From positions 186,001-250,000 of the forward strand of contig CAYJLF010000001.1 of NCBI GenBank assembly GCA_964371055.1: 64,000 nucleotides of DNA, in the 5' to 3' direction. The notes under the pieces are model-generated. The model was not told where the DNA came from, searched no databases, and worked only from the letters and a program-made list of their open reading frames with translations. The stretch's first letter is position 1; the number at the start of each line of letters is the position of its first letter. Below, one piece after another: positions 27,359-35,899 of the stretch. The stretch is from CAYJLF01 sp964371055. GTDB lineage: Bacteria > Eisenbacteria > RBG-16-71-46 > CAIMUX01. A program made the translations under genes and the position numbers.

Positions 27359-29260
27359 TCATCCTCCCGATCGCGATGTCCGCAACCGCTCCAGCCGCGC
27401 GCGCAGGAAGGCGTTCTGTGGCTCGCGCGCCAGCAACCGCTCCAGGCCACGAACGAACCCGGCCGGATCCGCGGCCATGCGCTCGCGCTCCAGCCGGTCG
27501 GCCTGCTCGCGCGCCAGCTCGAGGTTTCCCGCAGCGTCGGGCGAAGCGGGATTGGTCTCGAGCACCTGTTGGAAGTAGCGCCCCGCGCGATAGGGCTCTC
27601 CGCGCTGCAGGAAGCAGTTGCCGAGATTGATGAGCGCCTTCGGATCGGCCGGCCAGCGGGCCAGCACGCGCCGCAGCAGCGGCTCCGCCCGGTCCGGCTG
27701 CCGCCGGTGGAGCCAGATCGCGCCGAGATTGTGCGCGGCCTCGGCGTTCTCTGGATCGACAACGAGCGCCTCGCCGTACCAGCGAGCGGCGCCGTCCAGA
27801 TCGCCCTGTTCGAAGTGCTGCGTGCCGAGGTCGGCATAGGTGTCGCCGTGAAAGCGGACCGGCATCGGCGGGAGGCCCGTGTTCGCCAGGAGCGCGCCGG
27901 CCACCAGGGCCGCGCCCGGAATCGCCATCGCCCGCCAGCGACGCTGCCGCGCGGCCTCGACCAGGAACGCTCCGCCGGCCACGGCCAGAAGGATGAGGGG
28001 CGGGATCACGGGCAGACGGTAGCGCGCCGCGGGGAAGAAGAGCGTGACCGCCACCCCGTGCGCCAGGAAGAGGAGCGTGAGCAGTCCGAGCCCCGCGCGA
28101 CGCCGCTCCTCCGATCCGGTCCGCCTTCGAAACCAGAGCGCCATCCCCGCCAGCCCCAGCGGCAGGAGGATCCCGGTCGGAAACGCCAGGCCGCGCGTCC
28201 AGAGGAGGGACCGCAGGAGAAACGACTCGGCGCGGAAGGGGTAGATCTCCTGGTTCCGCGCCAGTTCGTCTCCCCGGAGGAAGAGGCGGGCCTTGCGGGC
28301 CGTCAAGCCGAGCCACGCGGCCGGCTCCGCGGCGATCCACCGCATCGACCTCCGGAAGAACCAGCTCGAGGTCTCCGACTCGCTTCGCGCGCCCGCCTCG
28401 ACCGGTTCCTGCGTGAGCGCCTGCCAGGCACGCCCCGGGCGAATCGCGACCGTGCGTTCGTAGTCGGGATTGTTGCCGATCCAGAAGTTGATTCCGCCGT
28501 TGTACGAGACGAGGACCGGCTGTCCCGACGCCGCCAGGTTGATCGCGGTCACGGTCAGAACTGGCACGGCCGCCGCGGCGAGGAAGAGGCCGGCGGCCCA
28601 ACCCGCGGCCCGCACGGGGGCCCGCCCGGGCGAAAGTCGACCCGGCGACGAGGCGGCACGCGCTCTCCCCCCCGACCAGAACGCAAAGACCGGGATCAGC
28701 GCCAGCAACGTCGCCACGGTCACCGACGCCAGGCCAATCGCCGCGCCGGCCAGCCCCAGGTCGCGGGGCCTTCTCTCCTCGTCCCAGGCCAACGATCGCT
28801 CGATTCCGACGCCAAGGAGGAGAGTCGCGAGCGAAGCGTTCAGCAGTTGCAGATCGAAGAAGAGCAGGGCGCCGTGGAACGCCGCTGCGCCCCACGCGAC
28901 CCAGGCGGCGCGCGGTCCGAGCAGGCGCCGGCCGATCCGATAGACGAGAAGAGCAGAGAGCGATCCGAGCGCCATCTGGAACATGCGCATCGCATCGGGC
29001 ACCGGTCCGGTCACGCGATAGATCAGGCTGAGTAGAAAGGGGTAGAGAGGAGGCTGCCAGAAGGGCGTGTCGAGACGATACGCACCCGACGCCATCGCCA
29101 CCGCGGTCTCGTGATAGGTGCGTGCGTCGACCACCAGGAGGCGGAAGAAGGGATCCGCGCGCAGCTCCAGCCAGACCAGGAGGCGAACGAGCCACGGCAC
29201 CCCCAAGACGAGGGCGACCGGTCCCATGGTGGAGGCGCGCGATACAGCCATGCGGCCCAT
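27359..29260 (-). CDS. GT-C (PMT/ArnT-like) membrane glycosyltransferase with C-terminal TPR repeats
   Basis: This protein of about 633 residues has a membrane half and a TPR half. The N-terminus shows the GT-C pattern: RADPFFRLLVVDARTYHETA, with an acidic residue in the first loop, then FWQPPLYPFLLSLIY. Ten or so helices follow, up to about residue 470. The tail contains canonical TPR units (YADLGTQHFEQGDLDGAARW, AEAAHNLGAIWLHRRQ, ALINLGNCFLQRGEPY). Several ATGs lie close together near the start (29260, 29251); 29260 has GGGTGG 6 nt before it. It resembles the 23837-25729 gene in architecture but not obviously in sequence, and the FAD gene lies between them. Role in sugar transfer is inferred from fold. 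Confidence 0.85.
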   Translation of the reverse strand: MGRMAVSRASTMGPVALVLGVPWLVRLLVWLELRADPFFRLLVVDARTYHETAVAMASGAYRLDTPFWQPPLYPFLLSLIYRVTGPVPDAMRMFQMALGSLSALLVYRIGRRLLGPRAAWVAWGAAAFHGALLFFDLQLLNASLATLLLGVGIERSLAWDEERRPRDLGLAGAAIGLASVTVATLLALIPVFAFWSGGRARAASSPGRLSPGRAPVRAAGWAAGLFLAAAAVPVLTVTAINLAASGQPVLVSYNGGINFWIGNNPDYERTVAIRPGRAWQALTQEPVEAGARSESETSSWFFRRSMRWIAAEPAAWLGLTARKARLFLRGDELARNQEIYPFRAESFLLRSLLWTRGLAFPTGILLPLGLAGMALWFRRRTGSEERRRAGLGLLTLLFLAHGVAVTLFFPAARYRLPVIPPLILLAVAGGAFLVEAARQRRWRAMAIPGAALVAGALLANTGLPPMPVRFHGDTYADLGTQHFEQGDLDGAARWYGEALVVDPENAEAAHNLGAIWLHRRQPDRAEPLLRRVLARWPADPKALINLGNCFLQRGEPYRAGRYFQQVLETNPASPDAAGNLELAREQADRLERERMAADPAGFVRGLERLLAREPQNAFLRARLERLRTSRSGG

Positions 29261-29364
29261 TGTGCCACCCGGCCGCGGGGCCGCCAAGGGCCGGGCGTGG
29301 ATCGCTGAGCCACCCGGGAGATCCCGCTCGTGACACCTGCCCCGCCGACTGGCAGAATCCAGCC

Positions 29365-30597
29365 ATGTCGACCCCGATCGGACCCCACTTCAGCCGCCGC
29401 ACTTCCTGGGAGCAGGCGCCGAACGCCCTGGCGGAGGCCTGGCGGATCCGCCGGGAGAGCGGCCAGCCCGCGATCGACCTGACCGAATCGAACCCGACGC
29501 GCTGCGCCTTCCGCTACGACGACGACCGGATCCTCGCGGCCCTGTCCGATCCGCGCGCGCTGCAGTACGAGCCGGAGCCGACCGGACTCCTCCCGGCCCG
29601 CGAGGCCGTCGCGCGGCGCTCCGGATGCGATCCGGACGACCTGATCCTGACCGCCAGCACCAGCGAGGCGTACGGGTGGCTCTTCAAGCTCTGCTGCGAA
29701 CCGGGCGATCGCGTGCTGATCCCGCGACCGGGGTATCCGCTCTTCGAGTTCCTCGCGGAGCTTGAGGAGGTCGCGCTCGACCGCTATCCTCTGCGCCTCG
29801 AAACGCGGTGGGAGATCGATTTCGACGCGCTGGAGGAGTCGATCACGCCACGCACCCGGGCGATCGTTCTGGTCCATCCGAACAACCCGACCGGCAGCGC
29901 GGTCACGCGACCGGAGGCGCTCCGCTTACAGGAACTCTGCGCGGCCCGGGGACTCGCGATCATCTCCGATGAGGTCTTCCTCGACTACCTCACCGCGACC
30001 CCGCTCGAGCGGGGGGCGGCATCCCCGGCCGAGCCTGCCGTGCTGACGCGGCCGACGGGGTCGACGGGGCCGGCGGGACCGATGGCGGAGGACGCCGGCT
30101 GCCTCGCCGTCTCACTCGGCGGACTCTCGAAGGCGGCCGGACTCCCCCAGATCAAAGTCGGGTGGATGCGGATCGGCGGCCCCTGCGACATCGCAGCCGA
30201 AGCGCGCGCGCGACTCGAGGTCATTGCCGACACCTACCTCTCGGTGAACACGCCGGCGCAATGGGCACTGCCCGCGCTCCTCGAGTGCGGAGACGCCGTG
30301 CGCGCGCAGATCCGCGCGCGGACGGAAGCGCACCGGACCTGGCTCCGGCGCGAAGGGGAAGGCGACGTCCCGTGGCAACTCCTCCCCGCCGACGGCGGCT
30401 GGTACGCCGTTCTTCGCGTGCCAAGGCTGCGGAGCGAAGAGGAGTGGTGTCTCCGCCTCGTCGAGGAGGAAGGGGTGCTCCTGCACCCAGGCTACTTCTT
30501 CGACTTCGAGGAGGAGGCCTATCTCGTCGCGAGCCTTCTGCCGGAGCCGGCGCGCTTCGAGGAGGCGATGCGCCGCGTACTGCGGCACCTGCGGTGA
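29365..30597 (+). CDS. PLP-dependent aminotransferase class I/II
   Basis: The 410-residue cytoplasmic enzyme belongs to the fold-type I aspartate/aromatic/histidinol-phosphate aminotransferase group. Visible are LIPRPGYPLFEFL, VHPNNPTGSAV (the N-P-T motif), ISDEVFLDYL (D202, which binds the PLP ring nitrogen) and the Schiff-base lysine K256 in LGGLSKAAGLPQIKVGW. A low-complexity Ala/Pro/Gly insert lies at about residues 217-245. Substrate specificity is not clear from the sequence. The ATG at 29365 was chosen because it lies directly before the first conserved helix; the frame is open for 243 nt upstream but overlaps the start region of the divergent GT-C gene. A possible role is alanine or aromatic amino acid metabolism. 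Confidence 0.9.
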   Translation: MSTPIGPHFSRRTSWEQAPNALAEAWRIRRESGQPAIDLTESNPTRCAFRYDDDRILAALSDPRALQYEPEPTGLLPAREAVARRSGCDPDDLILTASTSEAYGWLFKLCCEPGDRVLIPRPGYPLFEFLAELEEVALDRYPLRLETRWEIDFDALEESITPRTRAIVLVHPNNPTGSAVTRPEALRLQELCAARGLAIISDEVFLDYLTATPLERGAASPAEPAVLTRPTGSTGPAGPMAEDAGCLAVSLGGLSKAAGLPQIKVGWMRIGGPCDIAAEARARLEVIADTYLSVNTPAQWALPALLECGDAVRAQIRARTEAHRTWLRREGEGDVPWQLLPADGGWYAVLRVPRLRSEEEWCLRLVEEEGVLLHPGYFFDFEEEAYLVASLLPEPARFEEAMRRVLRHLR

Positions 30598-30636
30598 GAG
30601 CTGGTATCCAGCGATCGCCCGGCCCGCTCCGACGCT

Positions 30637-30810
30637 TCACTTCGACTTCGGCTTCGCCGACGGGGGGGACTTGCCTCGCCGGTCGGCGGCCTCGCGCAGG
30701 ATCCACTCGATCTGACCGTTGACGCTGCGCAGTTCCGCGTCGGCCCACCGGCGCAGAACCGCGTACAGCTCCGGGTCGAGGCGGAGCAGGAAGGACTTCT
30801 TCTCGGCCAT
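30637..30810 (-). CDS. Arc-type ribbon-helix-helix DNA-binding protein
   Basis: This 57-residue protein fits the ribbon-helix-helix fold: a short N-terminal strand KKSFLLRLDPELYAVLRRWA, then a second helix beginning SVNGQIEWILREA. The C-terminus is a basic, flexible tail. RHH proteins act as dimers that bind palindromic operators with the strand, and many are antitoxins or autoregulators. The start is the ATG at 30810, with a G-rich stretch upstream. It follows the SPFH gene by 54 nt on the same strand, downstream of a 26-bp near-palindrome at the operon's 5' end. No obvious toxin gene is adjacent, so if it is a regulator it probably controls this operon. The family call is from pattern; DNA target is inference. 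Confidence 0.82.
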   Translation of the reverse strand: MAEKKSFLLRLDPELYAVLRRWADAELRSVNGQIEWILREAADRRGKSPPSAKPKSK

Positions 30811-30864
30811 GCCGCCCCCGGGGCGACGAGCGGGATCGGGCCGCTCGCCGCCGGCCACAAGTGC

Positions 30865-31734
30865 CTACTGATAGAGCGTGCCGGTGTTCACCACCGGCTG
30901 TGCGGCATGCTCGCTGCAAAGGACGACGAGGAGATTGCTGACCATCGCCGCCTTCCGCTCCTCGTCCAGGTGCACGATCTCCCCCTGGTTGAGGGCTCGG
31001 AGCGCATCCTCCACCATCCCGACCGCGCCCTCGACGATCTTCTTCCGCGCCGCGATCACGGCCGTCGCCTGCTGGCGCTGGAGCATGGCACCGGCGATCT
31101 CCGAGGCATAGGCCAGGTGACTGAGCCGCGCTTCCAGGACCTCGACCCCGGCGCGGGCGAGACGTTCCTGCAGCTCCTTCTGCAGATGGACATTGATCTC
31201 GTCGGTCGCCCCACGGAGGCTCATCTCGTCCTCTCCCGCGTCATAGGGGTAGGAACTGGCCAGGTGCCGCAGGGCGGTCTCGCTCTGTGTGTTCACGTAG
31301 TCGATGTAGTTGTCGACATCGAACTTCGCCTGGCTGGTGTTCCTGACCTGCCAGACTACGACCGAGGCGATCTCGATCGGGTTGCCCATCTTGTCGTTCA
31401 CCTTGATCTTCTGACCGTTCAGCGTTCGCGCCCGCAGCGAGAGCTTCTGCCGCGTGATGAACGGGTTGGTCCAGTGAAACCCGTCGTTCTTGACCGTGCC
31501 GCGATACTTGCCGAAGAGCAGAAGCAGCGCCGCCTCGTTCGGGTTGACGACGAAGAAGCCCCCGCTCGTCAGCAGAGCGAGCACGAGGACCAGAACGAAC
31601 GGGATGACGAAGACGGGCTCCGCGTCGCTGCGGATGCCGTTGACGAGGATCAGGACGGCGAAGACATAGAGCGCGAGATTGACGACGAGCATCGGCCAGC
31701 CGGAGAGCTGGCGGACCTCACGTTCCGCATGCAT
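30865..31734 (-). CDS. SPFH/Band 7 domain membrane protein
   Basis: The 289-residue product has two N-terminal hydrophobic helices (about residues 13-32 and 38-56), then the SPFH domain. Features are GGFFVVNPNEAALLLLFGKY, DGFHWTNPFITR, RARTLNGQKIKVNDKMGNPI and YVNTQSETALRHLASSYPYD. A long coiled region (residues about 180-250, with IAGAMLQRQQATAVIAARKK) matches the oligomerisation part. SPFH proteins form large membrane-associated rings linked to membrane domains and protease regulation. The ATG at 31734 follows AAGGAGG. A GC-rich inverted repeat lies in the leader, and a 26-bp near-palindrome further up. The RHH gene follows in the same direction, suggesting an SPFH-RHH unit. Confidence 0.93.
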   Translation of the reverse strand: MHAEREVRQLSGWPMLVVNLALYVFAVLILVNGIRSDAEPVFVIPFVLVLVLALLTSGGFFVVNPNEAALLLLFGKYRGTVKNDGFHWTNPFITRQKLSLRARTLNGQKIKVNDKMGNPIEIASVVVWQVRNTSQAKFDVDNYIDYVNTQSETALRHLASSYPYDAGEDEMSLRGATDEINVHLQKELQERLARAGVEVLEARLSHLAYASEIAGAMLQRQQATAVIAARKKIVEGAVGMVEDALRALNQGEIVHLDEERKAAMVSNLLVVLCSEHAAQPVVNTGTLYQ

Positions 31735-31777
31735 CGGAGCCTCCTTCTGCGGGCCCGCGGGCCCGCGGTCCACTCTT

Positions 31778-31803
31778 CTATCGGAATGATATCATTGCGA
31801 TAG
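31778..31803. promoter_or_regulatory. 26-bp near-perfect palindrome, candidate RHH operator
   Basis: The left arm CTATCGGAATGAT and right arm ATCATTGCGATAG are reverse complements except at one position (G/G instead of G/C), with no spacer. The 12-nt core AATGATATCATT is a perfect palindrome. It is centred about 56 nt upstream of the SPFH start and is the only such element seen in this GC-rich window. RHH proteins bind palindromes of this kind, so it is a candidate operator for the RHH protein of the same operon. Confidence 0.6.
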
Positions 31804-31901
31804 TACGGAAGGCAAGCGGAAACGTTGCCCATCGGCGGCGGACGGTGCCGAGGGCCCGAGAGTCGCGGACGGGACCGGCCAGTCTCCCGGTAAGTCCCCG
31901 A

Positions 31902-34900
31902 TCACTCTCCCGGTCCGGCCCACGGCTCGAAGCTGTAGCGGATCTCGAAGCTCTCGCCCGGCGCGAGTGTCACCCTCGAAGTCTCCAGCTCGAGGTTGAT
32001 CTGCTGGTAGTTGGGGACCCACCAGACGCGCAGCTTGCCGATCTGCTCCGGGAGATAGCGCATGAGCAGGCCGTGCCGCTCGGCGTGGTGGACGAAGCCC
32101 ATCGCGCCGCCGGTCAGTCCGTCCACCAACAGCCCCTCGTCGGGCCCGCGATCCGCCTGCAGGTCACGGTTGAACGCCCGCCACTCGCCGCCGATGCGTA
32201 CATAGGCGGAGAGCTCGCGATAGTCCCGGGTATCGGTGCCGGCGCTCCACTCCGGATGAACGACCAGTTGCCACTCGCGCGGCCGGGTGCCCCGGTTCTC
32301 GATCCGGGTTTCGCACCGGATCACCTCGCCGTCGAGCGTGATCCGGCGCATGTGAATCGATCCGTCCGCATCATCCTTGCGGAGCGTGATGCTGCCTGGC
32401 GAGGTCTGGGCCACGAACGGAACCGGCGGGGCGTTCTCGTCGAAGACCAGCGATTCCCACTCCTCGAAGGAGCCGAAACGGAGGTTGTTCTGGTAGGCGC
32501 GAAGATACTGCCGCCCGCTCGGCTTGTGCAGCAGCTCCACGAGGCGCCCGTTCTCCCCGGGAAGGAAGACCATCCGCCAGGTGTCGTTCTCGAGGAGTTG
32601 CGCCGGCCGGCCTCCCTCGGCATCGCGGCGCAGGCGATCGCGGAACTCCGCGAATGTCGTCCGCTCATCCGGTGCCCCGAGGCCGTGGGCCTCGGCCAGG
32701 CTGATGTACGCATTCACCACATCCTCGTAGGGGTGCGGGTAGGTCCGGCGGACGAAACCGTCGGCATATCCCAACGGCGCGCCCGCCTCGATCATGGCCC
32801 GGTGGGCGGGGAGCGAGGCCTTCTCCACCCGCGCCGCGAACTCCGGCCCCTCCGCCTGCGCCAGCTCCCGCGCCCGCGCGAACCGCTCCATCATCTCCCG
32901 GGCAATGGCCGCGTCGAGGCCCAGTTCCTCCGGCGTCGCGAAGCAGGTGGGATGGACGCCCAGCGAGTCGGCCCGGTCATGCAGGCGGACCAGCCACGCG
33001 AGGATCTCGGCTCCCGCCGCGCCGTAGTGGGAGCGGCAGAACTCCTCGACCAGCGTCCAGGCGTCGAGGTAGGGATTCCAGAGCAGGCGAGCCAGGACGT
33101 AGTTCCGGAGATCGCTCATGTCACCGGAGGTGCTCTGCCCATGAGACTGCGCGAAGACGCCGCGCACGCCGAGATCGGCGCAAAGGCGCAAGTTCGGTCC
33201 GATGCTGCGAAAGTTGGGGAACGGCAGATCGTAGTAGCGGAAATCGGTGAAGTAGCTCCAGAGATAGACTTGGTCGGAGATCCGGCACCATGCGCGCAAC
33301 TCGGCCAGGAACTCGACATTCCGGGGGCAGGCGGGATCGGTCAGCGGATGCAGGGCGCAGCACTCGATGTTGGCGAGCTGGATCTGCACGTTGGGGCCGG
33401 GCCGCAGGTGAGCGGGCGGCTTGCGGGTATGCCAGTAGGCCAGGGTCCCGACGTACCGGCCGGGATGCTCGGCGGCGACTCGCGCGGCGACGGCATTGAC
33501 GAACTGCAGCTGCGCCCCCATCGGCGTCCCCTCGGCCTGGTTCACGGCGTCGCAGGCCGGGCAGCGGCAGTAGAGGTCGTTGTCGGTCTGGGAAACGCTG
33601 ACGTTGCGGGGCTTCGGATCCGCGGCGATCTCGTTCTGCACGGCGCGGGTGACGATCTCCAGCACGTCGGGGTTCGTCAGGCACGGCTGTGGCCCGCCTC
33701 CGAAGGCCTGCAGGGCGCGCTCGCCCCGCACGAGGGCGAAGTACTCGGGGTGGGCGGAGCCGAGCGTCTCGACCGGAAGCTGCGTGCCGAGGCTGTGACT
33801 GATCAGGCGCTGGCGGCTCTTGCCTCCGAGACTCTCCGCCTCGGCCACGGTATTGACCCGCAGACGGGTGGCGAACTCCGGGTGGAGCGTCGTCTCACCC
33901 AGGTAGGGCCAGCGGAACTCGAACGGCGGTGTGAAAGCGTGCGTCTCACGCGGCAGGGACCGGGTCGCCACGTCGGCCGGGATGTACGTGTGTTCGGCGG
34001 TGAAGAAGCGCACGCCGAGATAGCGCTCGGCGAACTCGTAGACGCCGTAAAGCAAGCCCCGGGCAGAGCCCCCCTCGATCTGCACCCGGTCTTCGTCGAT
34101 CCGGATGCGGAGCCCCTCCTCCGGAAGCGCCGGGTCGATCGCAAGCCGGAGGGTGCGATCGGTGACCACCTCCGGGATCGAGTCTCCCTCCGGCGCACCC
34201 TCGATCGGCAGTGCGCAGCCGATCGACTGCCGGAGCAGATCCCGCAGCTCCCGCGCCGCATAGGCGACCGCAGGCCTCGCCGTCGTCGCGCTCTCTGCGG
34301 TCGCCGGCGCGACGATGCGCCAGCTCGTGAGATCCGCCACCGTCAGCAGCCGCTCGACCGGAGGGACCTGACCCAGCCGGAAGGCCCAGGCATGCTGGCA
34401 CGGCGGGGTCTGGGCAACGGCCGCGGGAATCGAGATCCGCACGCCGCGTCCCGATGGCTCCCAACGCAGCGGCTCTGCATAGCCCAGGAGGCGGACCTCC
34501 TCTCCCGCGGCCGGCTGGAGCGATGCGATCGTGACGGTCCGGGGCAGGGCCGCTCCTTCTTCCGGCAGATAGAATGCATAGACCGTGCCCGTATCGCGCC
34601 GGCGGGTGAAGGCGAGCCGCTCCTCCTTGTAGGGGGCGATCGGCCGGGTTCCATAGATCGCCTCGCCGTTCACCGCCATCCATGCGCCCAGCTCCCGCAT
34701 GCGCGTCACGGCATCCGGATGGAACCGGCCCCGGCCGTCGGCGCCGGCGTTCAAGAGGAGGTTCCCCCCCTTGGCCACGACGTCGACCAGCGTATGGACC
34801 AGTTCGCGCGCCGGCTTGTAGCGATCCTCGCCGTAGTACGACCATGCGCCTGCCATGGACATGCAGGTCTCCCACGGATACTCCCACGGCTCCTCCGGCA

Positions 34901-35849
34901 CCTTCTGCTCGGGGGTGCGATAGTTCTCGTAGGGACCGCCGATCCAGCGGTCGACGATCATGAGCCCCGGCTGATGGCGGCGCGCGGTCGCGGCGATCCG
35001 GTCCATCCGGATATCCTGGTCGTGATTCGCGGGATCGACCCACGCCCCGTCCAGCCAGAGGATGTCGAGCGGACCGTATCCGGTGCAGAGCTCTTCGATC
35101 TGCGCGTGGGTGAAGTCGCAGAACTTCTGCCAGATCTCCGGGTGCGCCTTGGGGCGGTAGTTGACGTTGCGCGAGGCGTGCTGCCAGTGCGGCGACCAGT
35201 ACCAGGGGACGTTCCAGTCGGGCTTGGAGAAGTAGGCGCCGATCATGAACCCCTCGCGACGGAAGGCGTCGAAGAGGTGCCGGGTCACATCGGCGAGCGG
35301 GTGGTCGTGGAAGGGGGTGCCCGGATCGGTGATCTTGTAGTCGGTCTGGCGGGTGTCGAACATGCAGAAGCCATCGTGGTGCTTGGTCGTGAAGACGAAG
35401 TAACGCATCCCGGCGTCGCGCGCCAGCGCGGCCCAGGCCGCGGGATCGAAATCGCGGGGATCGAAGCTCTTCTTCAGGCCGACGTAGGTGTCGTAGTACG
35501 CCTGGTAGGATGGCTGGGGCGGCGTCAGCCAGTCGACATCCTCGGAGCAGAGTCCCCACGACTCGCACCACCCCTTCTGGCTGTAGGTGCCCCAGTGGAC
35601 CATGAACCCTAGTTTGCGGTCCTGCCACTCCTCCAGCTTCTGCTTGACGGCGGGATCGCCTTCCCAGACGTACTCCACCCCTTCGTACTGGGCGAAGGCC
35701 GTGGCCACGCAGGCGATCACGAGGCCGGCGGCCAGCGCGGCGCGCGCGATCCAAGCCACGGGAGTCCACTCTGCGATCGCCCCCAGGGACTCCGGCGGAT
35801 GCGCTCCCGACAGCAGCGAGAGGTTGTGCAGCAGATGGATCGGGTTCAT
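31902..35849 (-). CDS. Exported GH29 alpha-L-fucosidase fused to a DUF4838 domain
   Basis: This 1315-residue exported protein has a signal-like helix at about residues 30-53. Residues 60-400 form a GH29 alpha-L-fucosidase: WQDRKLGFMVHWGTYS, TTKHHDGFCMFDT, and the nucleophile D267 in LDILWLDGAWV. A linker sandwich leads to an alpha-glucuronidase-like N-terminal module (about 505-620, AARELRDLLRQSIGC and GLLYGVYEFAERYLGVRFF). A DUF4838 core follows (about 690-960), with VSQTDNDLYCRCPACDAV and AYWHTRKPPAHLRPGPNVQI. The end is beta-rich. GH29 removes alpha-fucose; DUF4838 is often seen in glycoside-hydrolase contexts with an unproven role. The ATG at 35849 follows AGGGAGGT. It lies 50 nt after the GH3 stop, so the two act together on a glycan. 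Confidence 0.9.
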   Translation of the reverse strand: MNPIHLLHNLSLLSGAHPPESLGAIAEWTPVAWIARAALAAGLVIACVATAFAQYEGVEYVWEGDPAVKQKLEEWQDRKLGFMVHWGTYSQKGWCESWGLCSEDVDWLTPPQPSYQAYYDTYVGLKKSFDPRDFDPAAWAALARDAGMRYFVFTTKHHDGFCMFDTRQTDYKITDPGTPFHDHPLADVTRHLFDAFRREGFMIGAYFSKPDWNVPWYWSPHWQHASRNVNYRPKAHPEIWQKFCDFTHAQIEELCTGYGPLDILWLDGAWVDPANHDQDIRMDRIAATARRHQPGLMIVDRWIGGPYENYRTPEQKVPEEPWEYPWETCMSMAGAWSYYGEDRYKPARELVHTLVDVVAKGGNLLLNAGADGRGRFHPDAVTRMRELGAWMAVNGEAIYGTRPIAPYKEERLAFTRRRDTGTVYAFYLPEEGAALPRTVTIASLQPAAGEEVRLLGYAEPLRWEPSGRGVRISIPAAVAQTPPCQHAWAFRLGQVPPVERLLTVADLTSWRIVAPATAESATTARPAVAYAARELRDLLRQSIGCALPIEGAPEGDSIPEVVTDRTLRLAIDPALPEEGLRIRIDEDRVQIEGGSARGLLYGVYEFAERYLGVRFFTAEHTYIPADVATRSLPRETHAFTPPFEFRWPYLGETTLHPEFATRLRVNTVAEAESLGGKSRQRLISHSLGTQLPVETLGSAHPEYFALVRGERALQAFGGGPQPCLTNPDVLEIVTRAVQNEIAADPKPRNVSVSQTDNDLYCRCPACDAVNQAEGTPMGAQLQFVNAVAARVAAEHPGRYVGTLAYWHTRKPPAHLRPGPNVQIQLANIECCALHPLTDPACPRNVEFLAELRAWCRISDQVYLWSYFTDFRYYDLPFPNFRSIGPNLRLCADLGVRGVFAQSHGQSTSGDMSDLRNYVLARLLWNPYLDAWTLVEEFCRSHYGAAGAEILAWLVRLHDRADSLGVHPTCFATPEELGLDAAIAREMMERFARARELAQAEGPEFAARVEKASLPAHRAMIEAGAPLGYADGFVRRTYPHPYEDVVNAYISLAEAHGLGAPDERTTFAEFRDRLRRDAEGGRPAQLLENDTWRMVFLPGENGRLVELLHKPSGRQYLRAYQNNLRFGSFEEWESLVFDENAPPVPFVAQTSPGSITLRKDDADGSIHMRRITLDGEVIRCETRIENRGTRPREWQLVVHPEWSAGTDTRDYRELSAYVRIGGEWRAFNRDLQADRGPDEGLLVDGLTGGAMGFVHHAERHGLLMRYLPEQIGKLRVWWVPNYQQINLELETSRVTLAPGESFEIRYSFEPWAGPGE

Positions 35850-35899
35850 GGACCGGACCTCCCTGGGAAGCGAGGGTTCTCTCTGCCCGCGGTGCGCTC

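Noticed and set aside
31749..31767. GC-rich inverted repeat (GGGCCCGCGGGCCCGC) before the SPFH start as a terminator or riboswitch
   Set aside because: It lies in the probable leader of the operon and no aptamer-like features are seen; it may be chance in GC-rich DNA.
31845..35612. Plus-strand open frame of 1255 codons opposite the GH29-DUF4838 gene
   Set aside because: No domain features, extreme Arg/Gly content; the opposite strand has clear catalytic motifs.
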